The notes under the pieces: generated by a model
The model's input: only the letters and a program-made list of their open reading frames with translations
Databases searched by the model: none
What the model was told of the DNA's origin: nothing
Position numbers and translations under genes: made by a program
DNA from: an uncultured Clostridium sp.
Lineage (GTDB): Bacteria; Bacillota; Clostridia; TANB77; CAG-465
DNA: 43,621 bases
Direction of reading: 5' to 3'
Assembly (NCBI GenBank): GCA_905204915.1
Contig: CAJLBR010000006.1
Location: forward strand, 1-43,621
Part shown: positions 8,154 through 17,283 of the stretch, one piece after another
Numbering within the stretch: the first letter of the stretch is position 1
How the letters are laid out: every line of letters begins with the position of its first letter

Positions 8154-8180
8154 AAAAGGACCTCAAAATGAGGTCCTTTT
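8154..8180. terminator. Bidirectional terminator between lipoprotein gene and pilus operon
   Basis: A 12-bp perfect stem (8154-8165 with 8169-8180), a three-base loop, A-run before and T-run after. It overlaps the stop codon of the last pilus gene and ends both converging units. Confidence 0.88.
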
Positions 8181-9660
8181 AATTTACACTTATTTCTTTA
8201 AGTGACATATAATCCATGTATATATCATCAGAACTTAATAAAGGAGTAAGAACTACATCAACCAAATATGAATTACTATCTTCATAACTTACCACATCAT
8301 CTTGTTCTAAGTCTCCAATTAATAAATTATCTTTAGTTATTCCTGATTCAACATTTAATGTTATTTTTGTTCTAGCTCTATATTGAAATCCATCAAAATA
8401 AACTATCGGCATTTGCACTTTGGCCTCACCAGATATCTTTATTTGATTATCTTTTAAATATGTTACATATTCATTGATAGTATCTGTTGATATTTCATAC
8501 GCTATTTCAGAATTTAAAGTATCATAAAAATCATCCGCATTTATAGTATTATAGTCTACATTAAGAATGGCATTATAAAATCTTTCTACTCTGTCTTTTA
8601 TAGCTACTAGATATTCTTTATTACTTATGTACATCTCTTTTGGTGATTCAAATCTTGATTCCATTCCTTCTTCTTTTTTAAATTCTGTTTCATAAACTTT
8701 CTTATCTACATTAGACAATGTATAAGGATATTCACTAACATTACTTGGAATTTTATCTGGATTAATATTTATTTTATCTCCTTCTAAAGTTATTGTGTTA
8801 TTCTTTTCAGCATATTTAGTTACAAGTTCATTAACTTCACCTTTAAATACTTTTCTATCACCTTTTAACTTAGATTTTGAATTTTCTATTACTCCACTTT
8901 CTACTAAGTCTTGTAAATATGTTTGTTCTTCTGTAGTATATTTATCTTTGTCTTTATATTGTAGTTCTACACTTGTTTTAAAACTTTGTTCTAGTAATTT
9001 ATTCTTAGCTCTTTCTAGGTAAGAAACAAATTCAATATATGTTACTTTTTCATCTTTATTTTTTTCTGTTATTTCTCCATCATTTATAATACCTACTGTA
9101 TATGCATACTCAATCCAAACATTATTAAAATATTCTTCTTTCGGTTCTATTCCTATGGAATCTAAACTAGTAACATTAAGTGTGGCAGCTATTGCCATTT
9201 TTATTGCTTCAGATTTTGTAACTTTTTCGCGTGTTGCAGCTGTTTGGTTATCATACATTATATCAAAAGCATAAGTATGCATTGTTTCTTCATATGGAAG
9301 ATATTTAGCATATTTTTTGTTTTGTGCTATAACGTATATGAATATTGATAATGCTACTAAAAGTACTACTGTAATTACAAGTGTTATGATAAGTTTTTTA
9401 TTTATCTTTTTATGTGGTTTATTTGTTTTTACTTTATTTGGCTTACCTTTTATTTTTTTACTATTTGGTGTATTTGGCGTATTTGCATTATCTGAATTTT
9501 CTTCTTTCATTTTCATGTAAGCTGGTACTATTTTAGGTTTGTTTGTAGCTTGTACACTGTTTTCTTTTTTTTCTGTTTCATTGTTTATTTGATTAGTTGT
9601 TTCATTATTATTTTGGTTGTTATTATTTAGATCGTTATTATTTGTTTCTTGTCCTTCCAT
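8179..9660 (-). CDS. Membrane-anchored protein with SLH-like domains, last gene of the pilus operon
   Basis: The 493 residues run: Asn/Gln-rich, then Lys-rich cytoplasmic N-terminus (1-89), one transmembrane segment (about 90-112), then an outside region. Residues about 144-218 resemble an S-layer homology repeat: TKSEAIKMAIAAT, then NNVWIEYAYTVGIIN, then KVTYIEFVSYLERA. A weaker second copy lies at about 240-285. The C-terminal ~200 residues are unassigned. SLH domains are known to bind secondary wall polymers, so I infer that the protein ties the pilus machine or the pilus base to the cell wall. ATG 9660 has AAAGGAGG. It follows the CxxC protein by 15 bases and ends in the shared terminator. 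Confidence 0.72.
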   Translation of the reverse strand: MEGQETNNNDLNNNNQNNNETTNQINNETEKKENSVQATNKPKIVPAYMKMKEENSDNANTPNTPNSKKIKGKPNKVKTNKPHKKINKKLIITLVITVVLLVALSIFIYVIAQNKKYAKYLPYEETMHTYAFDIMYDNQTAATREKVTKSEAIKMAIAATLNVTSLDSIGIEPKEEYFNNVWIEYAYTVGIINDGEITEKNKDEKVTYIEFVSYLERAKNKLLEQSFKTSVELQYKDKDKYTTEEQTYLQDLVESGVIENSKSKLKGDRKVFKGEVNELVTKYAEKNNTITLEGDKININPDKIPSNVSEYPYTLSNVDKKVYETEFKKEEGMESRFESPKEMYISNKEYLVAIKDRVERFYNAILNVDYNTINADDFYDTLNSEIAYEISTDTINEYVTYLKDNQIKISGEAKVQMPIVYFDGFQYRARTKITLNVESGITKDNLLIGDLEQDDVVSYEDSNSYLVDVVLTPLLSSDDIYMDYMSLKEISVN

Positions 9661-9675
9661 ATTTCCTCCTTTTCT

Positions 9676-10848
9676 TTAAGGTCTGCAAATTGGACATGGA
9701 TAGAATCCTGAATAAGCTTTTCCTTTATAACTTATTGTAGCAGATGCTGCTTGTTGTTTTGTTAATACATATGATGGTGTGATGTCTTGATGACTAGAAA
9801 CTTCATATTCTAAACATTTTGCGTCCTTATGATATAAATTTAAATTATATTTTGATTCACTATTTGGTAGTGAGAAATAATATCTTGTTGTTAGCTCCAA
9901 TTTTGAAACTCCATAAGATTTTGTATTTAAATATTTATTTCCTATAGATATTCCTTGTACTAATGCTATTATTCCAACATTATCTACACAATCATATAAT
10001 TCTTCTTCTGTTGTAGCCGGGAACGTAAAATCATATGTGATTCCTGCACTTTTTGCATATGAGTTATGTGCATTTACTGAATATGTTAGTTCTTCCATAA
10101 GTACATTTGCTATTATTTGTGTTTTGTTTTCTAATACATAATCAGATACTGTTTTTGCAATTTTGGCTTCCTGTGATCCTGCACCTTTTCCTAAATCACT
10201 GTTATTATTTGTGTCTGATACATAAAATCTTTTTACAGGAATTTCTGTAGAGGTACTTCCTGTTCCTAAACTTCCTCTATGTGTTACGTAATCATCCATT
10301 GTTATTTCTAAAGTATGTGAACTTTTAATTACATCACCTGATTGTTTTTGTCCTTGCCATCTTACTTCATAATTTCCCCCATTTTGTACAATATCATATG
10401 ATATTGTGTAATACCTTTTGGGGTTTACTTTATGTTCTAAATATTGTTCTCCATTTTTTGTATAACTTTCTATTGAGGAAACTTGAACTCCATTATAATC
10501 AATAACAGCAACCGCTGGTACAAACATTTGTAAATATTTTTCAGCTTGTTCATTTCCAGCTATTCCAAAGTTATTATATAATGAATTAAAAAATGTATCT
10601 ACTGCTATTTGAGTGTTAACACTTACTTTTTTATCTTGTGTTCCTGAATAACCATAATCTATTTCTTGGTCATTATTTTCTACTTGTTTCATTTCCACAG
10701 TTGCATCTTGTATAGCTGAATCTATTAGTTTTTTATAATACATTTCTTGCTCTCCAGCTTTTATTGTAAAAGATACATTTATATATACTAATATAATTAT
10801 TGGTAAAGTAACACCTAAAAATATGATAGCAAAATCTGTTATTTTCAT
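9676..10848 (-). CDS. Pilus-operon single-pass protein with C-terminal CxxC
   Basis: The 390 residues begin with MKITDF and a membrane segment at about 5-30 directly followed by a charged helix (KAGEQEMYYKKLIDSAIQDA), the layout of TadE/TadG-like pseudopilins. Instead of a leader cut site there are only about five residues before the hydrophobic stretch. A long extracellular domain with many Tyr and beta-type segments follows. The chain ends in CPICRP, a CxxC motif close to the C-terminus that could form a disulfide, bind a metal or carry an attachment. Start ATG 10848 has AAAGGAGG. Located between the LamG-bearing protein and the SLH-like protein, it is probably a minor pilus or base component; no family assigned. 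Confidence 0.72.
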   Translation of the reverse strand: MKITDFAIIFLGVTLPIIILVYINVSFTIKAGEQEMYYKKLIDSAIQDATVEMKQVENNDQEIDYGYSGTQDKKVSVNTQIAVDTFFNSLYNNFGIAGNEQAEKYLQMFVPAVAVIDYNGVQVSSIESYTKNGEQYLEHKVNPKRYYTISYDIVQNGGNYEVRWQGQKQSGDVIKSSHTLEITMDDYVTHRGSLGTGSTSTEIPVKRFYVSDTNNNSDLGKGAGSQEAKIAKTVSDYVLENKTQIIANVLMEELTYSVNAHNSYAKSAGITYDFTFPATTEEELYDCVDNVGIIALVQGISIGNKYLNTKSYGVSKLELTTRYYFSLPNSESKYNLNLYHKDAKCLEYEVSSHQDITPSYVLTKQQAASATISYKGKAYSGFYPCPICRP

Positions 10849-10869
10849 TATTTCCTCCTTTCATAATTA

Positions 10870-12444
10870 CTAGTTAAGAAAATATTTATTATTTGAAATG
10901 TTATAATTTGAAACTATTTCTTTTTCTGATAGTGCTCTGTTATATATTTGAACTGAAGAGATTGAACCTTTTAGTACATTTAATTCTCCTGGAACTGATT
11001 CGCCAGCTAAATATATGTTAGCCTTATCTGTTTTTTCCACTAATTTTCCTTCTTGGCTTTCTGTTAAAACTTTTTTACCATTATAATAAAGATTAATCTC
11101 TGTTTTATCAGCTGCTTTATCATATTTAACAGTCATTGAGCATTTTATTTTTTGATTAACCCCAGAGTATTCATATGTTTGTTCTGTTAAGCCATATTCA
11201 TTTGGAGTTTTCTTTTTTACATTTTCCAAATAAGAAAGTGATAAAATTCCTATTTTTCCTGTAGTTTTAGCTTTTCCATAATGTATTCCTATACCGCCAT
11301 AGCTACTCAAGTCACCAATTATCGCTGATTCTCCGTTTTTTTGATTTGCGTTTATCAAATCATCAGATGAAATCTGCACTACTGCCTCTAAAGTATAACC
11401 TTTTTCTTGAGCTGCTTCACTATAATCAAATCTATTTTTGGTATCAAAAACTTTTAGTCCAAAAGGAACAGTTGCTATATTAAATTCTGCTTCACCAGAA
11501 ACATTTGCATTTACCATGCTTGGCCATCTGTATCCTACTCTATAATTAGATTCGTAATTACAAATTAAACCATTACTTGCATATTCTGTATTATACTTTT
11601 CAAAAGTAGCTGCTTTTTTAGTATCTTGATTTGTTGCAGTTAAACTAATTGTTCCTTTATCAGCTTTAATTGCTAATATAGAATTTGAAGTAACTGTTAA
11701 TATATTTTCATCTTTTAGTTCTTTTGTTTCACTACTCTCATTTGTAGAAAACGTATAACTTCCATTTTTTCCTTTAAGATTTATTGCATAACCATCACCT
11801 GAAACATCGTTAAAATATATAATTCTATAAACAGAATTATCATACTCACTTTCAATATAATTAATTACATCAGAAGAATATTCTTTTGCGTTATATGTTG
11901 CATCTACTTTTGCCCATGAGTTATTTTTAACTATTCCACCATAGTTTACGACTATTCTATCTTTAGAAGATGTTGTTATAATTGAATTAAAAATTGCTCC
12001 TGCCATAGTTGTAGTGCTATTTTTTAATTTTATATAAAATCCATCTCCAACATTTAATTTATATACTTTATTTTTTAGTTCTTTTTTACTTATATCTGTT
12101 TGATTTTCAGAAAAGTCATTAAATATATCATCATTATAATCAATAATAGATTTTTCAATATAAGTTCCTCTATTGTCTAAATCTTCAACCAATAATTTCT
12201 TATGAGCTTCTAACTGAATATCATATAAGTTTCCTGTATTTGATAACTGCGTAATTAGTCTATCATACATATCCTGATCTATATAGCCTGAATTTAGTAC
12301 CTCATCTACAAAGTTTGTAGTGGCCTTAAGTGCAAGATTATATGACATATCATCTTGTCTTTCAAAGTAGTTATACAAAGGAAACATTATCATAACAAGA
12401 ACTAACAATATCATAAGAATTGCAATACTTAAATTATCCCTCAC
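10870..12444 (-). CDS. Pilin-like protein with C-terminal LamG/ConA-like domain
   Basis: The 524 residues start at GTG 12444, ten bases after a GGGG ribosome site. The first ~8 residues are followed by a hydrophobic helix (about 5-26) and FERQDDMSYNLALKATTNFV, the same layout as the 258-residue protein upstream. The paralogy continues through GYIDQDMYDRLI and NVGDGFYIKLKNSTTT...VNYGG. From about residue 330 a LamG/concanavalin-like domain is recognisable: YTLEAVVQISSDD, GGIGIHYG, INLYYNGKKV and finally VQIYNRALSEKEI, a very typical ending of LamG domains. LamG folds bind glycans or proteins. I infer a large minor pilin, perhaps at the tip, displaying a binding domain. Confidence 0.8.
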   Translation of the reverse strand: MRDNLSIAILMILLVLVMIMFPLYNYFERQDDMSYNLALKATTNFVDEVLNSGYIDQDMYDRLITQLSNTGNLYDIQLEAHKKLLVEDLDNRGTYIEKSIIDYNDDIFNDFSENQTDISKKELKNKVYKLNVGDGFYIKLKNSTTTMAGAIFNSIITTSSKDRIVVNYGGIVKNNSWAKVDATYNAKEYSSDVINYIESEYDNSVYRIIYFNDVSGDGYAINLKGKNGSYTFSTNESSETKELKDENILTVTSNSILAIKADKGTISLTATNQDTKKAATFEKYNTEYASNGLICNYESNYRVGYRWPSMVNANVSGEAEFNIATVPFGLKVFDTKNRFDYSEAAQEKGYTLEAVVQISSDDLINANQKNGESAIIGDLSSYGGIGIHYGKAKTTGKIGILSLSYLENVKKKTPNEYGLTEQTYEYSGVNQKIKCSMTVKYDKAADKTEINLYYNGKKVLTESQEGKLVEKTDKANIYLAGESVPGELNVLKGSISSVQIYNRALSEKEIVSNYNISNNKYFLN

Positions 12445-12473
12445 AGAGTTTTATCCCCTTTCAAAAACAATTA

Positions 12474-12908
12474 TTATTCACCGTATAAACTTATCCTTAT
12501 ATTTGCCTTTTCATTTGATTCTGAAATATATTCTATTTTATAATAATTGTCATATCCTATTCTTTCTTTAATTTTGCTATAATTTGTGTCATTTACATCT
12601 ATTTTTGAACCATTTTTATCAAAAATTTCTACATTGTATTGTGAATTAATACTATCAGATTTCTCATATTTATCATTTTTTACATAATTAAAGTAATAGG
12701 CTATAACGTCACTACCTTTAAGTAATCTATATCTTGAATCTGATATATTTTCAATTATATTTCCATCTGTTACTTTATTACCGTACTCATATGCAAGTTC
12801 AGAATAATCTAACATATTAACAAAAAGATAAATTGTTGCACTAATTGCTATTATAAATATAAATACATATACTCCAGTATATAACGCTTGATATGCTGAA
12901 TCTTCCAT
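12474..12908 (-). CDS. Small pilin-like protein (minor pilin candidate)
   Basis: The 144 residues have an acidic start (MEDSAYQAL), a membrane helix at about 9-31 (TGVYVFIFIIAISATIYLF) and an extracellular remainder. Residues about 59-66 (RLLKGSDVIA) match the LTGSQVISA and ITGTEVINI segments of the two larger pilin-like proteins at the start of the pilin cluster, so these are related. No canonical leader or G/xxxxE cleavage site is seen. Start ATG 12908 follows TAGGAAG. Spacing to both neighbours is short (11 and 29 bases), consistent with one transcript. Function inferred from context. Confidence 0.72.
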   Translation of the reverse strand: MEDSAYQALYTGVYVFIFIIAISATIYLFVNMLDYSELAYEYGNKVTDGNIIENISDSRYRLLKGSDVIAYYFNYVKNDKYEKSDSINSQYNVEIFDKNGSKIDVNDTNYSKIKERIGYDNYYKIEYISESNEKANIRISLYGE

Positions 12909-12919
12909 ACTTTCACTTC

Positions 12920-13282
12920 CTATCTATTACTAAAATGTATTTCCTTAATATCTCCATTTTCAACTAATGTAGATTTTAATTTTGTTTCATTACTTATAGA
13001 ATCAACATTATTATCATTGATTAAAGTATCTCCATAATAAACATTTACAAGATTATTATCCTTATACTTTTTATAAGTATTTTTTAAATCTATTCCTAAA
13101 AACTCTGAACCGTCATACTTATCAAATTCGCTAAAATTGCTTGTTATATTTGTATCGGTTTCATAAACTTGCGAATATATTATTCTTATATTATCTATAA
13201 CCATAAGTACCCCTGATGTTAAGGCAAGTGTTATAAAAACACCAACAGCTATCAAGAGTGCTTTATTTGCCATAAAATCCAC
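12920..13282 (-). CDS. Small pilin-like protein (minor pilin candidate)
   Basis: The 120 residues begin at GTG 13282 with GGGGG seven bases upstream; ATG four codons in is the alternative. The N-terminus MDFMANKALLIAVGVFITLALTS (split) shows the same order as the other pilin-like proteins: acidic residue, then Ala-Leu, then a Gly-Val-Phe-containing membrane helix (about 8-28). After a short helix come EFLGIDLKNTYKKY, the weak counterpart of the LTGSQVI segment, and a beta-rich end. It is the smallest member of the cluster. No leader peptide visible. Role as a minor pilin is inferred from position and the shared layout. Confidence 0.7.
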   Translation of the reverse strand: MDFMANKALLIAVGVFITLALTSGVLMVIDNIRIIYSQVYETDTNITSNFSEFDKYDGSEFLGIDLKNTYKKYKDNNLVNVYYGDTLINDNNVDSISNETKLKSTLVENGDIKEIHFSNR

Positions 13283-13298
13283 TAGAAGTCCCCCTTAT

Positions 13299-14075
13299 TT
13301 ATATATCTGAAGCATTTTCAAAATTTAAGAATCTATAACTTTCTTCTTTAACAGTTCCACCATAATTAATATATACTCTCGCTCTTACACCGGCATCTCC
13401 TGAAAAAGTAAATGTGTTGAACATTGATGTTGCTATTGTTGTATTAGTATTTTTAATTACAATTGAAAATTCATCTCCAACACTCATAGTATATATATTA
13501 TTATAAGTACTTGTAGCATTATTTGCTAACTTACCATATATATATGGTAAAAATTTAATATCATCATTTTTCATGTTACGATACTCTTCGCTAGAATAAT
13601 AATTAAATGGTTTTTCAGTTGAAGAAATAGTATCTATAATTTGTTTTTCATTATATATTTCTTCTTTCATATCATAAGACATCTCAAAAGGTGCATTATC
13701 ATAAATTTTGCTACCATTTGATTTTAATACTAAACTATTATTGTCATCAGAAATATCATATAGTGCTGCTTCATACTTTATCACATTGTTATCTGCATCA
13801 TGCCCTATTATAACTGGATAATATCTTTTAGCTCTATGCTCCATCTTTATTTCATATGTATTATCAGTGGCTGCAAGTTCGTCCACGAAATTATCATACA
13901 TCTGCTTTGAAATATATCCTTTACTTGTAACATTATTTACAAATTTATCTGTAATTTTTAATGCTAAAGAATATGATATATCGTCTTTCTTTTCAAAAGA
14001 TATATACATTGGCATAAAGAAAAATATTATAACTGATATTAATATAGCAAATACCCTTTGTAAATTATCTTCCAT
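13299..14075 (-). CDS. Pilin-like protein, paralogue of the LamG-bearing protein
   Basis: The 258 residues start at ATG 14075 after TAGGAGA. After MEDNLQRVF comes a membrane helix (about 8-25) and FEKKDDISYSLALKITDKFV, strikingly like FERQDDMSYNLALKATTNFV in the 524-residue protein. The match goes on with GYISKQMYDNFV and SVGDEFSIVIKNTNTTI then YINYGG near the C-terminus. It ends where the larger protein continues into its LamG part, so the two share an N-terminal module and only one carries a binding domain. Both are predicted to sit in the membrane or fibre with most of the chain outside. Family unnamed. Confidence 0.75.
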   Translation of the reverse strand: MEDNLQRVFAILISVIIFFFMPMYISFEKKDDISYSLALKITDKFVNNVTSKGYISKQMYDNFVDELAATDNTYEIKMEHRAKRYYPVIIGHDADNNVIKYEAALYDISDDNNSLVLKSNGSKIYDNAPFEMSYDMKEEIYNEKQIIDTISSTEKPFNYYSSEEYRNMKNDDIKFLPYIYGKLANNATSTYNNIYTMSVGDEFSIVIKNTNTTIATSMFNTFTFSGDAGVRARVYINYGGTVKEESYRFLNFENASDI

Positions 14076-14091
14076 ATTCTAATCTCCTACA

Positions 14092-14559
14092 TTACTTTCC
14101 TGTTATTGTAATAACTCTAATTCCTTCAGAATTTGCATCACTAACAGAAGCTGAAAATTTTTGATTTGGTAAAATTCTTTTTAGAACTTTATCTAAGTTA
14201 CCTAAATCATTATTTATATTGTCCAAAGATGTAAAAGTACATACATCATTTGAACATCCCTGTAAATCATTATCATATTTAATATATTTTATATTACCAA
14301 CATTTATACTGTAAAGATTATTACCTCTAAAATAATTTAAAATATTGATAACTTCTGTACCAGTAATTTCAGTTTTATAAAAAAGAGAGTCTTCAATGTC
14401 TTGTCTATAACTTGCATCTATATCAACCGATCTAGAACCAACTACTCCAGCAGTACTTTTAGCTGTATTATAATATATCATAACTGCTGTTATTGTAGCT
14501 ATAGCCATAAATACACTAACTCCAATTGTTAAAGCCCTCATTGGTGCACTTTCGTCCAT
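14092..14559 (-). CDS. Pilin-like protein 2
   Basis: The 155 residues start at ATG 14559 with TAGGAGG upstream. MDESAPMRALTIGVSVF and the following segment form a short N-terminus plus membrane helix (about 9-29), parallel to the preceding pilin-like protein (MDNAQKAIMIGVGLF). TEITGTEVINIL (about 63-74) matches TTLTGSQVISAI there, and both chains are 154-155 residues long, so they are clear paralogues. Cys occurs in a CSNDVC loop (about residues 96-101), a possible disulfide. It is separated from the first pilin-like gene by a 120-base gap with a hairpin, and is likely made in smaller amount. Confidence 0.76.
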   Translation of the reverse strand: MDESAPMRALTIGVSVFMAIATITAVMIYYNTAKSTAGVVGSRSVDIDASYRQDIEDSLFYKTEITGTEVINILNYFRGNNLYSINVGNIKYIKYDNDLQGCSNDVCTFTSLDNINNDLGNLDKVLKRILPNQKFSASVSDANSEGIRVITITGK

Positions 14560-14634
14560 AAAATTCCTCCTAACAACACATATATACTTTAAAAAATATA
14601 ATCTCCTTGTACTTTTTAAAATACATATATAGAT

Positions 14635-14671
14635 AAAAGGTATATAACTAGAGTATAATTATATACCTTTT
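14635..14671 (-). terminator. Hairpin between first pilin gene and the rest of the operon
   Basis: A 13-bp stem (14635-14647 with 14659-14671) with an 11-base loop lies just after the stop of the first pilin-like gene. The minus-direction tail is only moderately U-rich, so partial termination or 3'-end protection is more likely than full stop. Confidence 0.6.
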
Positions 14672-14679
14672 ATTATTTT

Positions 14680-15144
14680 TTATTTTGAAGTAAAGTTTAT
14701 TCCTACAACTGCATCAGAACCTGAAATCTTTATTAAACTAGCACCATATTTTTTTGCTGGATTAATATATTCATCTGAACTTGGATCAGATAGTGGTCCA
14801 ACTTGTACGCTACTAGCGTTTTTATTTTTTTCAACACCTGTAACATTATCAACAGATCCTTTTATAACTGACATACCATAATTTTTACCGTTTACCATTA
14901 TAACTAAACCTTCTGTTTTGTAGTTAGATTTTATTGCAGATATAACTTGAGATCCTGTTAAAGTTGTACCATCATATTGTGATGTAAGTGAAGCTTGTAA
15001 GTTATCTGAAATACTAGAAGCTTTTTGTGTTCCTGAATTTAATAAATCTTGTCCAATACCTGTTATTAACATAACAGCGGCAATTACAATGATAGTGATG
15101 AAAAGTCCAACACCAATCATTATCGCTTTTTGTGCGTTATCCAT
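14680..15144 (-). CDS. Putative major pilin (Flp-like, leaderless)
   Basis: The 154 residues begin at ATG 15144 after AAAGGGGA. MDNAQKAIMIGVGLFITIIV and the next residues form a membrane helix at about 7-30, followed by an amphipathic helix and a small Gly/Ser/Thr-rich domain with TTLTGSQVISAIKSNY (about 60-75). There is no basic leader and no G/xxxxE site as in Flp pilins cut by TadV. It is the first pilin after the secretion machinery, is set off by gaps of about 74 and 120 bases, and is followed by a hairpin, a common arrangement for the most abundant subunit. That it is the major pilin is inference; the paralogy with the next gene is visible. Confidence 0.76.
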   Translation of the reverse strand: MDNAQKAIMIGVGLFITIIVIAAVMLITGIGQDLLNSGTQKASSISDNLQASLTSQYDGTTLTGSQVISAIKSNYKTEGLVIMVNGKNYGMSVIKGSVDNVTGVEKNKNASSVQVGPLSDPSSDEYINPAKKYGASLIKISGSDAVVGINFTSK

Positions 15145-15217
15145 GTTTGATTTCCCCTTTCTATATTTAAATTACATATATATCTAAACGGTATGGATAT
15201 TACCGCTTAAATCAAGT

Positions 15218-17278
15218 TTAGAATGTCATTTGACTAAAGTAATTAGCCATCTGCATTATTGATACAATTAATAGTGGTGCTACCAAATATCCACCGATTA
15301 GCATCACCATTGGAGTAAACCCTAATACTTTTCCACGAGAAACTTTCTTTTGAATTAATCTTTCATTTCCTTCTTTTCTTCTTTCATGGTAATAAGCTCT
15401 TTCTGTTTCTAGCTCATCAAATGCTGCTCTTACCGGGATACGGTCTACCGCAGATATTAATTGTTCTACTATTCTTTCAAAATCCTTATATGGTACACTT
15501 TCTTTTAATTCTAATAATGCTTGTTCAGCTCCTGACTCGTAGTTATTAAGACAGGTCGCTATTGGTTCTTTGAAAGCATATGAGAATCTGTGTAACCACT
15601 CAAGTATTGTTTGAACATCAATTCTATCAATATACATTAACATTAATATTATTGATTGGAATTGCATTATTTCATTTTCTTTTTCCATCTCACGTATTTT
15701 ATTTTTTAACCATAAAATTACTGATGGAATATGATAAGATATCCATGCAACTATTAGTGAAACTAACACTTGCCAGAATTTTAAATAAGCATTTTGTACA
15801 GTTTGTACCTTATTATAAACTCTATCAACTGAAGTTTGATCAACTGTTCCAGTTACTGGATCAGTATATTGCATTTCAATCTCTTCTTTAGATACATTTT
15901 TACCATCTAAACTTTCAATATAAGATTTATCTCTTTCATTTAAAGCCTTAGCTGCTTCTTCTTGTTCGGCAGACAGTGATCCAAATGAAGTAAATTCGTC
16001 ACTAACTCTATTATAAGCTGCTGTGATATCTATTCGATGTAAATTTAACATCAATATTATCATTAGAACAAATCCAATGAGTGCAGCTACTAGCTTATTT
16101 ACGTAAAACCATTCTATTGTAAGATAGGCATTCGTATTTTTAATTATATTAGTTTCATTTTTATATTTTCTAGTATTTTCTGCTGGTTTGAAAGAATCAA
16201 CTAATAGCTTTACAATTGGTACTTTATTGTACAATTTTTCTTGCCATTTTATGTTTGAAACTCTATCAAATTTAATTTCATCAGAGTCTTCTTTTATAAT
16301 TCTTAACATTAAATAAGATACAAATATTGAGATAATTATAAGTGATTGCATAACAAATCCTATACTACTATTATAGAAATTTGATAATGCTGGGAAATTT
16401 GATTCTGCCCATGCTTGTAATGGCTTAATAAATATTAAAGGTGCCACTGCAATTATGGTTAAACTTCTAAACATATAATTTATTTTATCTCTTTTTAATA
16501 TTTCAAGTTGTATTTCACTTAATACATTATTTAAGTTCCTAAGATATACTGATGAACCATCAACTTTTCTATCACCAAGTTCTAGTGTTAGATAAGATAC
16601 ACCAGCAAATAATTTTAAAAATCTGTTTGGTGCAGTATCGTAGTATCTTTCAAGCTCTGTTTCAGGACTTTCAGCTGTCATTGCCTCTTTTATTCTTCTT
16701 AATTGGGGAACTATTTCTTTTTCTCCTAAATCATCAATTGCTGTATCGAAAGCTTCTTCAACCATTCCATGCTCATGGAAGGCATGTCTAATACTTGTAA
16801 AAGCTTCCGGCATTTGTCTTAGTATCTTATCAGATACTGAAGTTATGCTCATATCAATTAATTTTTCTGCTATGATAAGTATACCAACTATTGCAATAAG
16901 TGACATATATAAATCATTTAATAAGTTAATTACTACAAATAAAGAAACTACTACAAATATAGTAACTAAAAGCATTGTTTTACCAGTATTTTTTCTTAAT
17001 TCATACTCGGTATAATCATTAGCCATTTCCATTTTTAGTCTAGTTTTCTTTGTGTAATATTTTATAATTGGCATTTTAGTATATGTAAGATAGATCACTT
17101 GATATAATCTATCAAACATATCCTTATTTTGCTTTTTGTTTTTTACAACTATAGCGTCTTTTTCATATAAGTTTTTGTTTTTCTTATATTTATTTTTAAC
17201 TGATTTATAATATATAACTATTGCAAGAATACCTAGTACTGATACTGCTATTAGTCCAATTGCTATATAAACAATCAA
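15218..17278 (-). CDS. TadB-TadC-type fused inner-membrane platform protein
   Basis: About 686 residues. I place the start at TTG 17278 because GGAGGTGA, which overlaps the cpaF stop codon, sits five bases upstream; the longer frame from 17293 would have no ribosome site. Two type II secretion F (T2SF) modules are visible: RQMPEAFTSIRHAFHEHGMVEEAF...ELERYYDTA (about residues 155-215), then membrane helices, and MQFQSIILMLMYIDRIDVQTILEWL...RIPVRAAFDELETERAYYHERR (about 535-645), then a final hydrophobic helix. In classical Tad loci these are two genes, tadB and tadC; here they are one chain. The family forms the membrane platform turned by the CpaF ATPase. Neighbours agree. Confidence 0.85.
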   Translation of the reverse strand: MIVYIAIGLIAVSVLGILAIVIYYKSVKNKYKKNKNLYEKDAIVVKNKKQNKDMFDRLYQVIYLTYTKMPIIKYYTKKTRLKMEMANDYTEYELRKNTGKTMLLVTIFVVVSLFVVINLLNDLYMSLIAIVGILIIAEKLIDMSITSVSDKILRQMPEAFTSIRHAFHEHGMVEEAFDTAIDDLGEKEIVPQLRRIKEAMTAESPETELERYYDTAPNRFLKLFAGVSYLTLELGDRKVDGSSVYLRNLNNVLSEIQLEILKRDKINYMFRSLTIIAVAPLIFIKPLQAWAESNFPALSNFYNSSIGFVMQSLIIISIFVSYLMLRIIKEDSDEIKFDRVSNIKWQEKLYNKVPIVKLLVDSFKPAENTRKYKNETNIIKNTNAYLTIEWFYVNKLVAALIGFVLMIILMLNLHRIDITAAYNRVSDEFTSFGSLSAEQEEAAKALNERDKSYIESLDGKNVSKEEIEMQYTDPVTGTVDQTSVDRVYNKVQTVQNAYLKFWQVLVSLIVAWISYHIPSVILWLKNKIREMEKENEIMQFQSIILMLMYIDRIDVQTILEWLHRFSYAFKEPIATCLNNYESGAEQALLELKESVPYKDFERIVEQLISAVDRIPVRAAFDELETERAYYHERRKEGNERLIQKKVSRGKVLGFTPMVMLIGGYLVAPLLIVSIMQMANYFSQMTF

Positions 17279-17283
17279 TCCTA

